Shown piece after piece: positions 1-8,503 of a stretch of 64,000 bases of DNA (position 1 is the first letter of the stretch; each line of letters opens with the position of its first letter). A program made the position numbers and the translations under genes. The stretch is from Novosphingobium sp. GTDB taxonomy: Bacteria > Pseudomonadota > Alphaproteobacteria > Sphingomonadales > Sphingomonadaceae. A model generated the notes under the pieces. The model ran no database searches, was not told the DNA's origin, and saw nothing but the letters and a program-made list of their open reading frames with translations. The stretch covers positions 1 to 64,000 of the forward strand of contig NZ_JAHEBV010000014.1 in the NCBI RefSeq assembly GCF_024642085.1, read 5' to 3'.

Positions 1-30
1 GGCAGTGCAGCGCGCGGATAAGGCGTGCGG

Positions 31-1248
31 TCAGGCGAAACCCTGAGCCAGGAATCGCTTCGCCAATCCCGCCAGCAGCGCCGCGCCGCCGGGCAGCGCC
101 GCCTCGTCCAGCACCATGCGGGTCGAATGGATCCCCTCGCAGCAATGCCAGTCTGCGCCCTCTGCCGCGACGCCCAGAAAGAACATCGCGCCGGGGACCT
201 TTTCAAGCACGTAGCTGAAATCCTCTGCCCCCATGATCGGGCGCTGAAGGCCGTGCCATGCGCCTTCGCCGAACAGCGCCTTGGCGGTTTCCTCGCCCAT
301 TGTCACCGCCCGCGGATCGCATAGCGTCACCGGGAACCCTTCGGTAACGGTCACTTCGGCGCGCATTGCGTGGGCTCTCGCAATCCCGCTGGCGACTTCA
401 TGAACCATGGCGTGCAGGGCAGCGCGGTGGCGCGGGGAAAGCGACCGCAGCGTGCCAAGCAGGCTGACGCTGTCGGGAATCACGTTGTGTGCTGTCCCGC
501 CCTCAATCTTCGAAACGGTGCAGACGACGGGGTCGTGCGCGTCGAAGCGGCGAGTCACCGCGCTTTGCAGGGCCAGCACGATTTCCGCCGCCACGGGGAG
601 CGGGTCGGCGGCAAAGTGCGGCATAGATGCGTGGCCGCCGCGCCCCTTGACTACTACGTCGAACTTGTCAGCCGCTGCCATCAGCGCGCCCGCGCGGCCG
701 GCGATCTGGCCGTGGCGGGCATTGGGCATAACGTGCAGGGCGAAGGCCGCGTCGGGCAGTGGCAAGCCGTCCGCTCCGCCGCCCAGCAGTCCATCGTCAA
801 GCATGAAGCGCGCTCCGTGATAGCCTTCCTCACCCGGCTGGAACATGAAACGGACCTCGCCCGTCAGTTCTGCCTGCCGCGCGCACAGCAGCCGCGCCGC
901 GCCGGCCAGCATCGCGGTATGCGCATCGTGCCCGCAAGCGTGCATCGTGCCGGGAATGGTCGAGGCATAGGGCAGTCCGGTTTCCTCTGGCATGGCAAGC
1001 GCGTCCATGTCGCCGCGCAGCAACACGCTGCGTCCCGGCCCGGCGCCGCCTTGCAGTGCGGCGACAAGCCCGGTGGTCGACGGGCCTTCGCGCCAGGTCA
1101 GCGGCAGATCGGCCAGAGCGGCACGGACCTTGTCGCGGGTTAGCGGGGTGTGGAGGCCCAGTTCGGGTTCGGCATGGATGGCGCGGCGCAGGGCGGTGAT
1201 GTCACCCTGCAAAGCGCGGGCATCTTCGATCAGCGTTTCGTGCAGCAT
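31..1248 (-). CDS. M20D-family amidohydrolase / aminoacylase-like metallopeptidase
   Basis: Complete 405-residue protein of the M20 peptidase family, amidohydrolase subgroup (hippurate hydrolase / IAA-amino-acid hydrolase / N-acyl-amino-acid hydrolase type). These are cytosolic enzymes with two metal ions that cleave N-acyl or peptide bonds. Visible motifs are RRAIHAEPELGLHT near the N-terminus, LLRGDMDALAMPEETG, the metal-binding HACGHDAHTAML, and FMFQPGEEGYHGA with the catalytic Glu pair. A C-terminal GAEDFSYVLEKVPGAMFFLG supplies the last metal-site region. Length is typical of the family. The ATG is preceded by CGGAG. It lies 51 bp from the next minus-strand gene, so co-transcription is possible but not shown. 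The natural substrate cannot be read from sequence. Confidence 0.9.
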   Translation of the reverse strand: MLHETLIEDARALQGDITALRRAIHAEPELGLHTPLTRDKVRAALADLPLTWREGPSTTGLVAALQGGAGPGRSVLLRGDMDALAMPEETGLPYASTIPGTMHACGHDAHTAMLAGAARLLCARQAELTGEVRFMFQPGEEGYHGARFMLDDGLLGGGADGLPLPDAAFALHVMPNARHGQIAGRAGALMAAADKFDVVVKGRGGHASMPHFAADPLPVAAEIVLALQSAVTRRFDAHDPVVCTVSKIEGGTAHNVIPDSVSLLGTLRSLSPRHRAALHAMVHEVASGIARAHAMRAEVTVTEGFPVTLCDPRAVTMGEETAKALFGEGAWHGLQRPIMGAEDFSYVLEKVPGAMFFLGVAAEGADWHCCEGIHSTRMVLDEAALPGGAALLAGLAKRFLAQGFA

Positions 1249-1299
1249 GGGAACTCCGTTTGGCCAAGCTGGCGATGATAGCTGTACGGGCCTGCGCGT

Positions 1300-2205
1300 C
1301 TAGGCCGCGATCCGCGCCGCGATCCGCTGCGCCGATGCGTTGTGGGCACGTACCGAGATGGCCAGGAGCACGTTGAGCGCAACTGCCTGATAAAGGAAAT
1401 ACCACAGCGGGCTGCCTGCCAGCATCGACAGACCCAGCACCACCGCGCGCGGGTTGGGCCCCAGGATCTTGCAGAGCCGCAACAGGGGCGGCGCTTCGGC
1501 GCGGACCGCATCGGCAATCGCCCTCAGGCGCGCCGGATCGCCTCTGGCCGCTTCGACTGCCGCATCGATCCGCAGCGCGTGGGGCGTCATGCCGCTGGCC
1601 ACCGCGAGATAGCCCGATACCAGCGCGCCGCCCCAGCTTTGCCCGGTCGCCGACCCTTCACCAGCATGGCTGGAGCGCAGCCACGGGGTGCCATAAACCC
1701 AGGACTGGTACTGGCGGCGCTGCACTTCGACATGGTTTGACTGGACGGCGTGGCCAATCCCGGCGACCACCATCAGCGCCCAGCCGTGCCACCCGCCCCA
1801 CCAGCCGCCTGCATGGGTCAGTATCCACCCGAGAACGAAGTAGAGCACGATATGGCTGAGATAGTCGCACAGGCCGTCGACCATCTCGCCAATCGGGCTG
1901 GCGCGCCCGGTCAGACGCGCCAGATCGCCGTCGGCTCCGTCGACCACGTGCCAGCTCATGTGCAGCGCCATGCCAAGCATCGCACCCAGCGGATACCACG
2001 GCTGGGCATAGGCGGCCGCGGCCAGCACGACCAGTGCCGCACCGCAGACCGAAACCATGTTGGGAGTGATCGGGGTGCGCGCCAGAAGCCGGGCCAGCTG
2101 CCAGGCAAGCGGGTGGTACAGATGAAAGTTCAGGGCGTCCTGCAATTCGCGCGGGCGCATGGGCCGCTGGGGCGCGGCCTGCGCCGAAATTGTTGCCGAA
2201 TCCAC
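1300..2205 (-). CDS. CDP-alcohol phosphatidyltransferase family membrane enzyme (candidate inositol-lipid or di-inositol-phosphate synthase)
   Basis: 301-residue integral membrane protein. It carries a perfect CDP-alcohol phosphotransferase signature, DG-x2-AR-x8-G-x3-D-x3-D, at residues 92-114 (D92, G93, A96, R97, G106, D110, D114). Hydrophobic helices flank the motif and continue to the C-terminus. Members displace CMP from a CDP-alcohol with a second alcohol, making phospholipids or, in some archaea and Thermotoga, di-myo-inositol phosphate. The start is a GTG (bases 2203-2205) with AAGGA 7 nt upstream. It is divergent from inositol-3-phosphate synthase across 226 bp, and a sugar-phosphate nucleotidyltransferase follows that gene. 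This context suggests inositol as one substrate; that is inference. The exact lipid product is unknown. Confidence 0.85.
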   Translation of the reverse strand: MDSATISAQAAPQRPMRPRELQDALNFHLYHPLAWQLARLLARTPITPNMVSVCGAALVVLAAAAYAQPWYPLGAMLGMALHMSWHVVDGADGDLARLTGRASPIGEMVDGLCDYLSHIVLYFVLGWILTHAGGWWGGWHGWALMVVAGIGHAVQSNHVEVQRRQYQSWVYGTPWLRSSHAGEGSATGQSWGGALVSGYLAVASGMTPHALRIDAAVEAARGDPARLRAIADAVRAEAPPLLRLCKILGPNPRAVVLGLSMLAGSPLWYFLYQAVALNVLLAISVRAHNASAQRIAARIAA

Positions 2206-2431
2206 TCTGCCGTCCTTGTTCTGGCGTCTCAGATTGACTGAAATAGCGCGTTCGGGGCCACTGGCAATGCAGCATGACCCATTTTGACCCCGCTATTCAC
2301 CGCAGTTTCAGGCGCGAATCGCCATTCGGCTTGACGTCAGGCCACGCAGTTGCTTTGGACTGCGCCACGTTGACGCCGAAACGTAACATATAAGCGCACG
2401 CGTCACCTCACGATAAGGGATTGAATCGCAC

Positions 2432-3532
2432 ATGAAGCCCATCAAGGTCGCCATGATTGGCGTTGGCAACTGCGCAAGTTCGCTGGTCCAGGGGGTTGCC
2501 TATTACCGCCAGAACAATTCGTCCGAAGGCCTGATCCATGACAAGATCGGTGGCTACGGTGCCGGTGACGTCGATTTCGTGCTGGGCATCGATGTCGATT
2601 CGCGCAAGGTTGGCAAGGATATTTCCGAAGCCATCTTCGCTGCCCCCAACAATACGACTGTGTTCATGCCGCAGGTCCCGCAGACCGGGAACAAGGTTAT
2701 CATGGGCAAGGTGCTGGACGGCGTTGCGCCGCACATGACCCAGGTTGGCGACAAGGGTTTCATTGTTGCCGATGCCGCCGAAGCCACCCACGAAAGCATC
2801 GTTGCCGCGCTGAAGGATACGGGCGCTGAAGTGCTGCTCAACTTCCTTCCCGTCGGCTCGCAAGACGCGACCGAGTTCTACATGGAATGCGCGCTGGAAG
2901 CAGGCGTGGCCGTGGTCAACTGCATGCCGGTGTTCATCGCCAGCCGCCCCGAATGGGAAGCGCGTTTCCGTGACGCGGGCATTCCGATCGTGGGGGACGA
3001 TATCAAGGCCCAGGTTGGCGCCACCATCGTCCACCGCGTCCTGTCCAGCCTGTTCGCCGCCCGCGGCGTGACCGTTGAACGGACCTACCAGCTCAACACC
3101 GGCGGCAACACCGATTTCATGAACATGCTTGACCGCCAGCGTCTCGGCTCCAAGAAGGAATCCAAGACCGAAGCCGTCCAGGCCATGCTCGCCCAGCGTC
3201 TGGCCGATGAAAATATCCATGTCGGTCCTTCTGACTATGTTCCCTGGCAAAAGGACAACAAGCTGTGCTTCCTGCGCCTTGAAGGCAACCAGTGGGGCAA
3301 TGTGCCGATGAACCTGGAACTGCGCCTGTCAGTGGAAGACAGCCCCAATTCGGCAGCCTGCGTGATGGACGCGATCCGTTGCTGCAAGGTCGCGCTGGAA
3401 CGCGGTGAGGGCGGCGCCCTGATCGGTCCGTCGGCTTACTTCTGCAAGCATCCGCCGCAGCAGTTTGTCGATGATCTGGCAGCCCAGATGGTTGAAGAAT
3501 ACGTCGCCGAAACGCCTCTCGCAGCTGAATAG
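2432..3532 (+). CDS. ino1: Inositol-3-phosphate synthase (myo-inositol-1-phosphate synthase)
   Basis: 366-residue NAD-dependent enzyme converting glucose 6-phosphate to 1L-myo-inositol 1-phosphate, the committed step to inositol. The N-terminal Rossmann motif is KVAMIGVGNCASSLVQG. The interior has NFLPVGSQDATEFY and GDDIKAQVGATIVHRVL, followed by the LNTGGNTDFMNMLD block typical of the short actinobacterial/archaeal-type family. It ends AAE after a conserved SAYFCKHPPQQ. The ATG is preceded by AAGGGA at 11 nt. An intrinsic terminator follows, then a nucleotidyltransferase gene on the same strand. The CDP-alcohol transferase lies divergently upstream. Together they could make an inositol lipid or inositol phosphodiester, but no monophosphatase gene is present here. 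Confidence 0.95.
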   Translation: MKPIKVAMIGVGNCASSLVQGVAYYRQNNSSEGLIHDKIGGYGAGDVDFVLGIDVDSRKVGKDISEAIFAAPNNTTVFMPQVPQTGNKVIMGKVLDGVAPHMTQVGDKGFIVADAAEATHESIVAALKDTGAEVLLNFLPVGSQDATEFYMECALEAGVAVVNCMPVFIASRPEWEARFRDAGIPIVGDDIKAQVGATIVHRVLSSLFAARGVTVERTYQLNTGGNTDFMNMLDRQRLGSKKESKTEAVQAMLAQRLADENIHVGPSDYVPWQKDNKLCFLRLEGNQWGNVPMNLELRLSVEDSPNSAACVMDAIRCCKVALERGEGGALIGPSAYFCKHPPQQFVDDLAAQMVEEYVAETPLAAE

Positions 3533-3555
3533 GCCTGACTTTACCGGATTGAGAG

Positions 3556-3587
3556 ACGGCGCCGGGCAACCGGCGCCGTTTGCTTTT
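3556..3587 (+). terminator. Intrinsic terminator/attenuator after ino1
   Basis: A perfect 10-bp stem, ACGGCGCCGG (3556-3565) with CCGGCGCCGT (3570-3579), is closed by a GCAA tetraloop (GNRA type). It is followed by TTGCTTTT. It sits 24 bp after the ino1 stop and 12 bp before the nucleotidyltransferase start, so it would reduce read-through between the two. Confidence 0.85.
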
Positions 3588-3598
3588 GAGGACTCCCG

Positions 3599-4348
3599 AT
3601 GGACGCCCTGATTATCGCCGCCGGTTTCGGCAGCCGCTTGCGCGATCTTTCCGATTCCAAACCCATGACGCCGGTTGCCGGTGTGCCGCTGCTCGAACTT
3701 GGCGTGCGGCAAGCCAAGGCGGCGGGCGCGGCCAAGGTGGTCGTTGCAACCGGGCACGAAGCGGAAATGCTCGAAGCGGCGCTTTGCGGGCTGACCGCGC
3801 GCTGCGGGATACCGATAGAAGCGGCGCGGGTGGATGACTGGTCGAAACCTAACGGCTGGTCAGTGATTACCGGTGCGGCGCGGATCGATGGTGATTACCT
3901 GTTGATGATGGCCGATCACATTTTCTCGGACACCATCCTGACCGGGCTCGCCGCGCAGGGCGGCAAGGACCGCGGAGTGACTCTTGCGATTGATCGGAAC
4001 ACCGACAATCCGCTGGTCGATCCCGATGACGCGACGTGGGTCGAAACCGAAGAGCACGGCTTTATCCGCGCGATCGGCAAGTCAATCCCGGTATACGATG
4101 CGGTGGATTGCGGTGCTTTTCTTGCCACGCCAGAGCTGTCCTTGGCGATCGCAGCCGCCATCGCGGCGGGCAAGGCGGGCAGCTTGTCCGACGGAATGCA
4201 GGCATTGGCCGATGCCGGACGTGCGGCGACCTGGGACGTTGGCGGAGCATGGTGGCTCGATGTCGATGATCCACGCGCCCACGCCCTGGCCGAAGCGCAG
4301 GCCCCGCGCGAACTGGCCGCAGTCTACGCGGCTGCTATGGGTATTTAA
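3599..4348 (+). CDS. Nucleotidyltransferase, candidate CTP:inositol-1-phosphate (or sugar-phosphate) cytidylyltransferase
   Basis: 249-residue GT-A-fold nucleotidyltransferase that activates a phosphorylated polyol or sugar as its NDP derivative. The nucleotide-binding motif is AAGFGSRLRDLSDSKPMTPVAG (residues 7-28), with the catalytic region at LLMMADHIFSD (Asp106). The C-terminal WDVGGAWWLDVDDP is also seen in inositol-phosphate and choline-phosphate cytidylyltransferases. GAGGA lies 6 nt before the ATG. Its place beside ino1 and a CDP-alcohol transferase matches the CDP-inositol route known for inositol lipids in some Bacteroidetes and for di-inositol phosphate in thermophiles. The substrate assignment is inference. 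Its last 14 bp overlap the convergent DUF2141 gene. Confidence 0.8.
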   Translation: MDALIIAAGFGSRLRDLSDSKPMTPVAGVPLLELGVRQAKAAGAAKVVVATGHEAEMLEAALCGLTARCGIPIEAARVDDWSKPNGWSVITGAARIDGDYLLMMADHIFSDTILTGLAAQGGKDRGVTLAIDRNTDNPLVDPDDATWVETEEHGFIRAIGKSIPVYDAVDCGAFLATPELSLAIAAAIAAGKAGSLSDGMQALADAGRAATWDVGGAWWLDVDDPRAHALAEAQAPRELAAVYAAAMGI

Positions 4349-4835
4349 GCCGTATCCTTGTCAGCAGACCCGGCTTTGGCACGCTCAGCCGCACGGCCTT
4401 GAAACTGGGCAGGCCGGCCAGGGTGGTCGGGTTATTGCTGAATCCAAACCCTTCGTTGGGCAATCCCAGCCCGCTGCGATTGAACGCCTGGTTGCCATCT
4501 TCATCGTGGTAAACGGCCAAGGCGTAAGTGCCCGCCCTGGGCAGAAAAATGCAGGCGCGCGTTTCACCCAGCTGCGCCGGGACCCGCATGACCGCCAACG
4601 ATCCGCGTTTGACCAGGAACCGGCTGCGGTCATCGTCATAGATCGTGAAGGCTACCAGGCCGGTACCTTTGCGCACGTCGGTTACTGCGACGTAAAGCCA
4701 GGTGTCGCTGACCTCGCCAACGCATTCGGCGGGCGGCAGCAGTGGCTGAGCGACGCATGTCGAAGCGATGCACGCCCAGGCTGCCAGCGCCCCTGCAATG
4801 CGCAATCCGTGCCGCGCGACGGCCGAGTGTTTCAT
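4335..4835 (-). CDS. DUF2141-type secreted protein at the end of the lasso-peptide operon
   Basis: 166-residue exported protein. It has a clear Sec signal peptide (positive MKHSAVARHGLR, then a hydrophobic stretch ending near STCVAQ at residues 26-30). The mature part resembles DUF2141: VAFTIYDDDRSRF, GTYALAVYHDEDGNQAFNRSGLGLPNEGFGFS and VRLSVPKPG. Family function is unknown and the mature domain looks like a small beta-sandwich. Its ATG overlaps the exporter stop (ATGA at 4832-4835), so it is probably translationally coupled to the lasso exporter. That suggests, without proving, a periplasmic or surface role in export, binding or immunity. It ends in a 14-bp convergent overlap with the nucleotidyltransferase. 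Confidence 0.8.
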   Translation of the reverse strand: MKHSAVARHGLRIAGALAAWACIASTCVAQPLLPPAECVGEVSDTWLYVAVTDVRKGTGLVAFTIYDDDRSRFLVKRGSLAVMRVPAQLGETRACIFLPRAGTYALAVYHDEDGNQAFNRSGLGLPNEGFGFSNNPTTLAGLPSFKAVRLSVPKPGLLTRIRLKYP

Positions 4836-6541
4836 AGCTTTCCCGTTCGATAATCGTGTGGCACGATTCTGCCCCGATCCAGTCTAACCGCTTGATCGGC
4901 CTGTGCAAGCAGTCCGCTGCGATGCCCGATCACCAGCACTGTCATACGCTGGGCGAGCTGGGAAACAGCTGCGCCTACCTGCGCTTCGCTCGCAGGATCA
5001 AGCGCGCTGGTTGCTTCATCCAGGATGAGCAAGGCTGGTTCGCGCAACAAGGCGCGGGCCAAGGCGATGCGCTGCCGTTCGCCGCCCGAAAGCACCCGGC
5101 CACCATCGCCAAGCACCGTGTCGAGCCCCTGCGGCAGGTCCAGTGCAAAATCCGCAGCTGCGGCACGCAACGCCCGGGTCAGGGCATCGTCGTCAAAAGG
5201 CCGGCCCCACGCCAGATTTTCGCGCAGCGTCGCGGCGATCAGCACGGCGTCCTGATGCACGTAAGCAACGCGCGTGCGCCAGGCCCGGCGGTTGGCGGCA
5301 TCTATGGTTACGCCATCGACCGAGAGCTTCCCGCCATCGGGGGAAATCAATCCGCCCAGCAGATCCGCAAGTGTGCTTTTCCCTGAACCCGATGCCCCCG
5401 TCAGCGCCACGATACTGCGCGCGGGGATGAGCAGATCGATATCCGCCAGCGCATCAAACGGCGATCCATCGAAGTGAACACGTACCCGTTCAAGCCGGAT
5501 TTCACTTCCCAGCGCAGGGACATGAACGAAGGTAGAGGGCGCTTCGCCTTCCTGCGCCGCTTCGGCCTGATCGATCAGCGCAAAGGCGGCGTTGATGGCC
5601 GGGCGCGCATGGGCAAAGTTTTGCCAACATTCCTGAACACTGCCGAGCAGCGGCAGGCTGCGCGCGAACAGCGCGACAACCGGCAGTATCTGCGCGGCAC
5701 TCAAATGCCAGCGGACGGCTGCGGTCCACACCAGCACGGCCAGAACCATTGCCCCGCCGATCTGCAGCATGATCTGGCCCAGGCCCATGTCGCGCTGATA
5801 AGCCAGGCGCGATCCGCTGAGTTGCGCAAAATCCGTAAATGCGGCTTGTTCGGCGCGGGCCTCGCTGCCCAGGCTTTTGACAACACGGATTGCCCCAAGG
5901 CTGTCGGCAAGACTGCCCTGCATCGCACCATAGGCGGCGCCCAGCCGGTCTCCCAGATGGGCTGCGCGGCGGCGCAGACGGCCGTATGCCAACAGCACCA
6001 GCAAGCCGCCAAGCATCCCTCCCAGTGTAATCAGCGGCGCAACGACCAGCCCGGCCAGACCAAGGCCGAACAAGGTCAGCAGCGCGGCAAGGCCATGGAC
6101 CGCCTGATTCATCGCATATCCTACCCGGTCAATGCCGGTGACCAGCACGCTGGTGCTGTCCGACCGCCTGAGCGATGCAAGCATGCGCCAGTCCGCACCC
6201 AGCAGCGCGCGCCATACCTGGCGGCGCAGCCGGTCGACCACACCCAACTCGAAGCGCAAAGTGGCCATCCCCCGGGTCAGGGCAAGTATTCCTCGCAGGA
6301 CGATCAGGATTACGAACAGCAGCAGGGCTGTGCCCAGGCTCCGCTCCAGATGAAGGCGCGAAAACAGGGTTGCCAGCTGGCTGGTGTTTCCCGGATCGAG
6401 CGCGGCAAGCAGCGGAACCAGTAGCATCACACCAAGACCTTCGGTCAGGGCTGCGCCTACCATCAGCAAGATCAGCCGCACCGCGCCGGCCCGTTCATGT
6501 GGACCGATAAGCCGCACCAGCGATCGGCGATCAGAGGTCAT
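4832..6541 (-). CDS. Lasso-peptide ABC exporter (D protein), fused permease-ATPase
   Basis: 569-residue half-transporter: an N-terminal six-helix exporter membrane domain and a C-terminal ATPase. The ATPase has Walker A GASGSGKST, signature LSGGERQRIALARAL, Walker B LLILDEATSALD and switch His in VIGHR. Such D proteins export mature lasso peptides and often give self-immunity. The chosen start (MTSDRRSLV, ATG at 6541) overlaps the end of the C gene by 11 bp. Longer upstream starts would only add residues read from inside the C gene. No N-terminal C39 peptidase domain is present, as expected when leader removal is done by B1/B2. DUF2141 follows with ATGA coupling. Confidence 0.9.
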   Translation of the reverse strand: MTSDRRSLVRLIGPHERAGAVRLILLMVGAALTEGLGVMLLVPLLAALDPGNTSQLATLFSRLHLERSLGTALLLFVILIVLRGILALTRGMATLRFELGVVDRLRRQVWRALLGADWRMLASLRRSDSTSVLVTGIDRVGYAMNQAVHGLAALLTLFGLGLAGLVVAPLITLGGMLGGLLVLLAYGRLRRRAAHLGDRLGAAYGAMQGSLADSLGAIRVVKSLGSEARAEQAAFTDFAQLSGSRLAYQRDMGLGQIMLQIGGAMVLAVLVWTAAVRWHLSAAQILPVVALFARSLPLLGSVQECWQNFAHARPAINAAFALIDQAEAAQEGEAPSTFVHVPALGSEIRLERVRVHFDGSPFDALADIDLLIPARSIVALTGASGSGKSTLADLLGGLISPDGGKLSVDGVTIDAANRRAWRTRVAYVHQDAVLIAATLRENLAWGRPFDDDALTRALRAAAADFALDLPQGLDTVLGDGGRVLSGGERQRIALARALLREPALLILDEATSALDPASEAQVGAAVSQLAQRMTVLVIGHRSGLLAQADQAVRLDRGRIVPHDYRTGKL

Positions 6542-8456
6542 TGCGGCCTTCGGTGTAAGCAAAGAAGCGGGAATAAAGTATTGCACGCGGAATGGCAGCC
6601 GAACACACAAGCCGTTCGCGCGATGACATGTCCGAGGTTTCGGGCCAAGAATCGAGTGCCATACGCAGGCGATCGAAATCGAGCATCTCTGCCAGGTCCG
6701 GGTCATTGGCCGCGCGGTCAATTTCCTCGCGCAGGTCGGCAACGCGCGGCGTCATGCGGGTATACCAGTCGGCATTGTGTGACCCATTCAGGCGGGACAA
6801 GCGGAATTCATCGTCCATTCTGCCGTTCAGCAGATCGCGGGCCAGGCGGCGGTCCTGACCGTCATATAGTACCATGTTGGCGGGCAAGCCGGCGCAGAAC
6901 TCGAAAAAGGGGCGGTATGCTGTCGGGTCGCGCTGCTCCATGCCATAGATCTGTTCAAAGCCGCTGTAGACGTCGGAAAACTCGCCCCAGGTGTTGTCGT
7001 GCACTTCGCGGATCATCGCCAACCGGTCGCGCAGCGGATAGCGCGGATTGGGCAGGTTCGCGGCCTTTGCCCGATCGACCGCGCCGCTTTTGCGGGCATA
7101 GTCCTGGCGCAGCGGTGAGGCGAGCGGATAGAGGTTTTCGATGCCGCGGATGCCGCGCTGCCAGTGCCATAGGCTGTCGGGCAGGAACGGCATTACCGCC
7201 AATGCGGCAAAGCGCCTCAACAGGCTCCGTTGATCGTCCGGCGCACTGCGCAGCGCCCGAAATAACTGAATCCAGCGCAGCGTCTTGAAATAATGGGAGT
7301 AGGCCCAGTTGCCGTCATCGCTGACCGTCATGTTGCCGAACTCGCCCAGCAACACCCTGTCGCATCCATCGCCGCGCGCGGCCTGCCACAGGCTATGGTA
7401 GACGCCCATGTTGGCCAAACCCTGCGGCGCGCCTCCGATAGTGTGAAACAGCTTGGTAAGATCGTCGGTAAATGCCCGGTCATCGTTGCTGTGGAAGTGC
7501 GGCGTCAAACGCGGATAGCGCTGGCACAGCGCTGCTACGCGGGGCCTCTCATCGCCATAGGTGCCCGGCGGGGTATGCCCATCCCAGTCATGACGAACGG
7601 TGAATGTATAGGTATCGACCGGTTGATCGCCAGGCAGTGCATCAAGCACGTTTATCGCAACGAGCGAGGAGTCGAGCCCGCCTGACAGCATGATTGCGGG
7701 ACGTGAACTTCCAGCCAGGGCCGCGCGCGTTCCTTCGGCCAGCAAGTCACGTGCCGTCGCCAGGTAATCGGCGCGGGTCATGCGCGGGAGCGGCTTCAGC
7801 GCGCCAAGATCATAAAAGCGCTGCGTTTCCCGCCTGCCTGGCCCGAGCGTTACCGTGCTGCCTAACGCAACCCGTTCGACGCCCAGATACCAGCCCCGCC
7901 CCTCGTCCGAGGCGTTGAACCACGCCATGTCGGCAAGCTTGGCCGGATTGGTGCGCTTTTCGATGCCGCAAGCAAAAATGGCCCGGACGGCTGTGGATGC
8001 GATCATGCGTCCGCCGGCCTGGTAGAAATGAAGCGGCGGCGCACGCAAGGGGCTGCGCGCCAGTCGTAGTGTGCGCAAGGACGGATCGGCGATTGCTACG
8101 GCATATTCGCCGATCAGACGCAGATCGGTATCTGCGCCCCACGCCAGCAATGCATGACCATACAGGATCGCCAGTTCGTCCGGATCGCCTGCAGCCGGGC
8201 AGGGCCGCCCCAGCAACGCGGCAATCGGGGCAGCATTGTCCAGATGGCCCGTGAACAGGACCGAAAGGTGCTGCGCGCGGGGGACGGCCCAACGCTTTGC
8301 GCGGCGGAGATCGTTGTGCGCAAAAAGGCGCGCGAAGGTCAGACCGCCATCGGTAACCGCCGCAGCGGCACGGGACAAGCCAGCGGAGAGGGACGAACCC
8401 AATTGGTCAGCGGACTGCTGCGATGGCGCGCGGTCATACCAATCGATCGCAAACAC
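6531..8456 (-). CDS. Lasso-peptide macrolactam synthetase (asparagine-synthetase-like C protein)
   Basis: 641-residue homologue of asparagine synthetase B. In lasso clusters this enzyme adenylates the Asp/Glu side chain of the core and closes the isopeptide ring with the core N-terminus. The ATP-binding PP-loop SGGLDSS lies at residues 258-264. The N-terminal glutaminase-like domain lacks the Cys2 nucleophile (it begins MFAIDW), as in lasso C enzymes that need no ammonia. The start is GTG at 8456 with a weak ribosome site, 47 bp after the precursor stop. The exporter gene begins inside its 3' end. Neighbouring B1, B2, kinase and precursor genes make the lasso assignment much stronger than the domain alone would. 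Confidence 0.9.
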   Translation of the reverse strand: MFAIDWYDRAPSQQSADQLGSSLSAGLSRAAAAVTDGGLTFARLFAHNDLRRAKRWAVPRAQHLSVLFTGHLDNAAPIAALLGRPCPAAGDPDELAILYGHALLAWGADTDLRLIGEYAVAIADPSLRTLRLARSPLRAPPLHFYQAGGRMIASTAVRAIFACGIEKRTNPAKLADMAWFNASDEGRGWYLGVERVALGSTVTLGPGRRETQRFYDLGALKPLPRMTRADYLATARDLLAEGTRAALAGSSRPAIMLSGGLDSSLVAINVLDALPGDQPVDTYTFTVRHDWDGHTPPGTYGDERPRVAALCQRYPRLTPHFHSNDDRAFTDDLTKLFHTIGGAPQGLANMGVYHSLWQAARGDGCDRVLLGEFGNMTVSDDGNWAYSHYFKTLRWIQLFRALRSAPDDQRSLLRRFAALAVMPFLPDSLWHWQRGIRGIENLYPLASPLRQDYARKSGAVDRAKAANLPNPRYPLRDRLAMIREVHDNTWGEFSDVYSGFEQIYGMEQRDPTAYRPFFEFCAGLPANMVLYDGQDRRLARDLLNGRMDDEFRLSRLNGSHNADWYTRMTPRVADLREEIDRAANDPDLAEMLDFDRLRMALDSWPETSDMSSRERLVCSAAIPRAILYSRFFAYTEGRNDL

Positions 8457-8485
8457 AGCTGTCCGGACGAAGCGGCCAACCCAAC

Positions 8486-8501
8486 TGCCGGATTACCGGC
8501 A
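8486..8501 (-). other. Small hairpin just downstream of the lasso precursor stop
   Basis: TGCCGG (8486-8491), ATTA loop and CCGGCA (8496-8501) form a perfect 6-bp stem two bases after the precursor stop codon. There is no T-tract, so full termination is unlikely. A role in mRNA processing or stabilisation that raises precursor over synthetase expression is inferred from its place. Confidence 0.5.
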
Positions 8502-8503
8502 AG

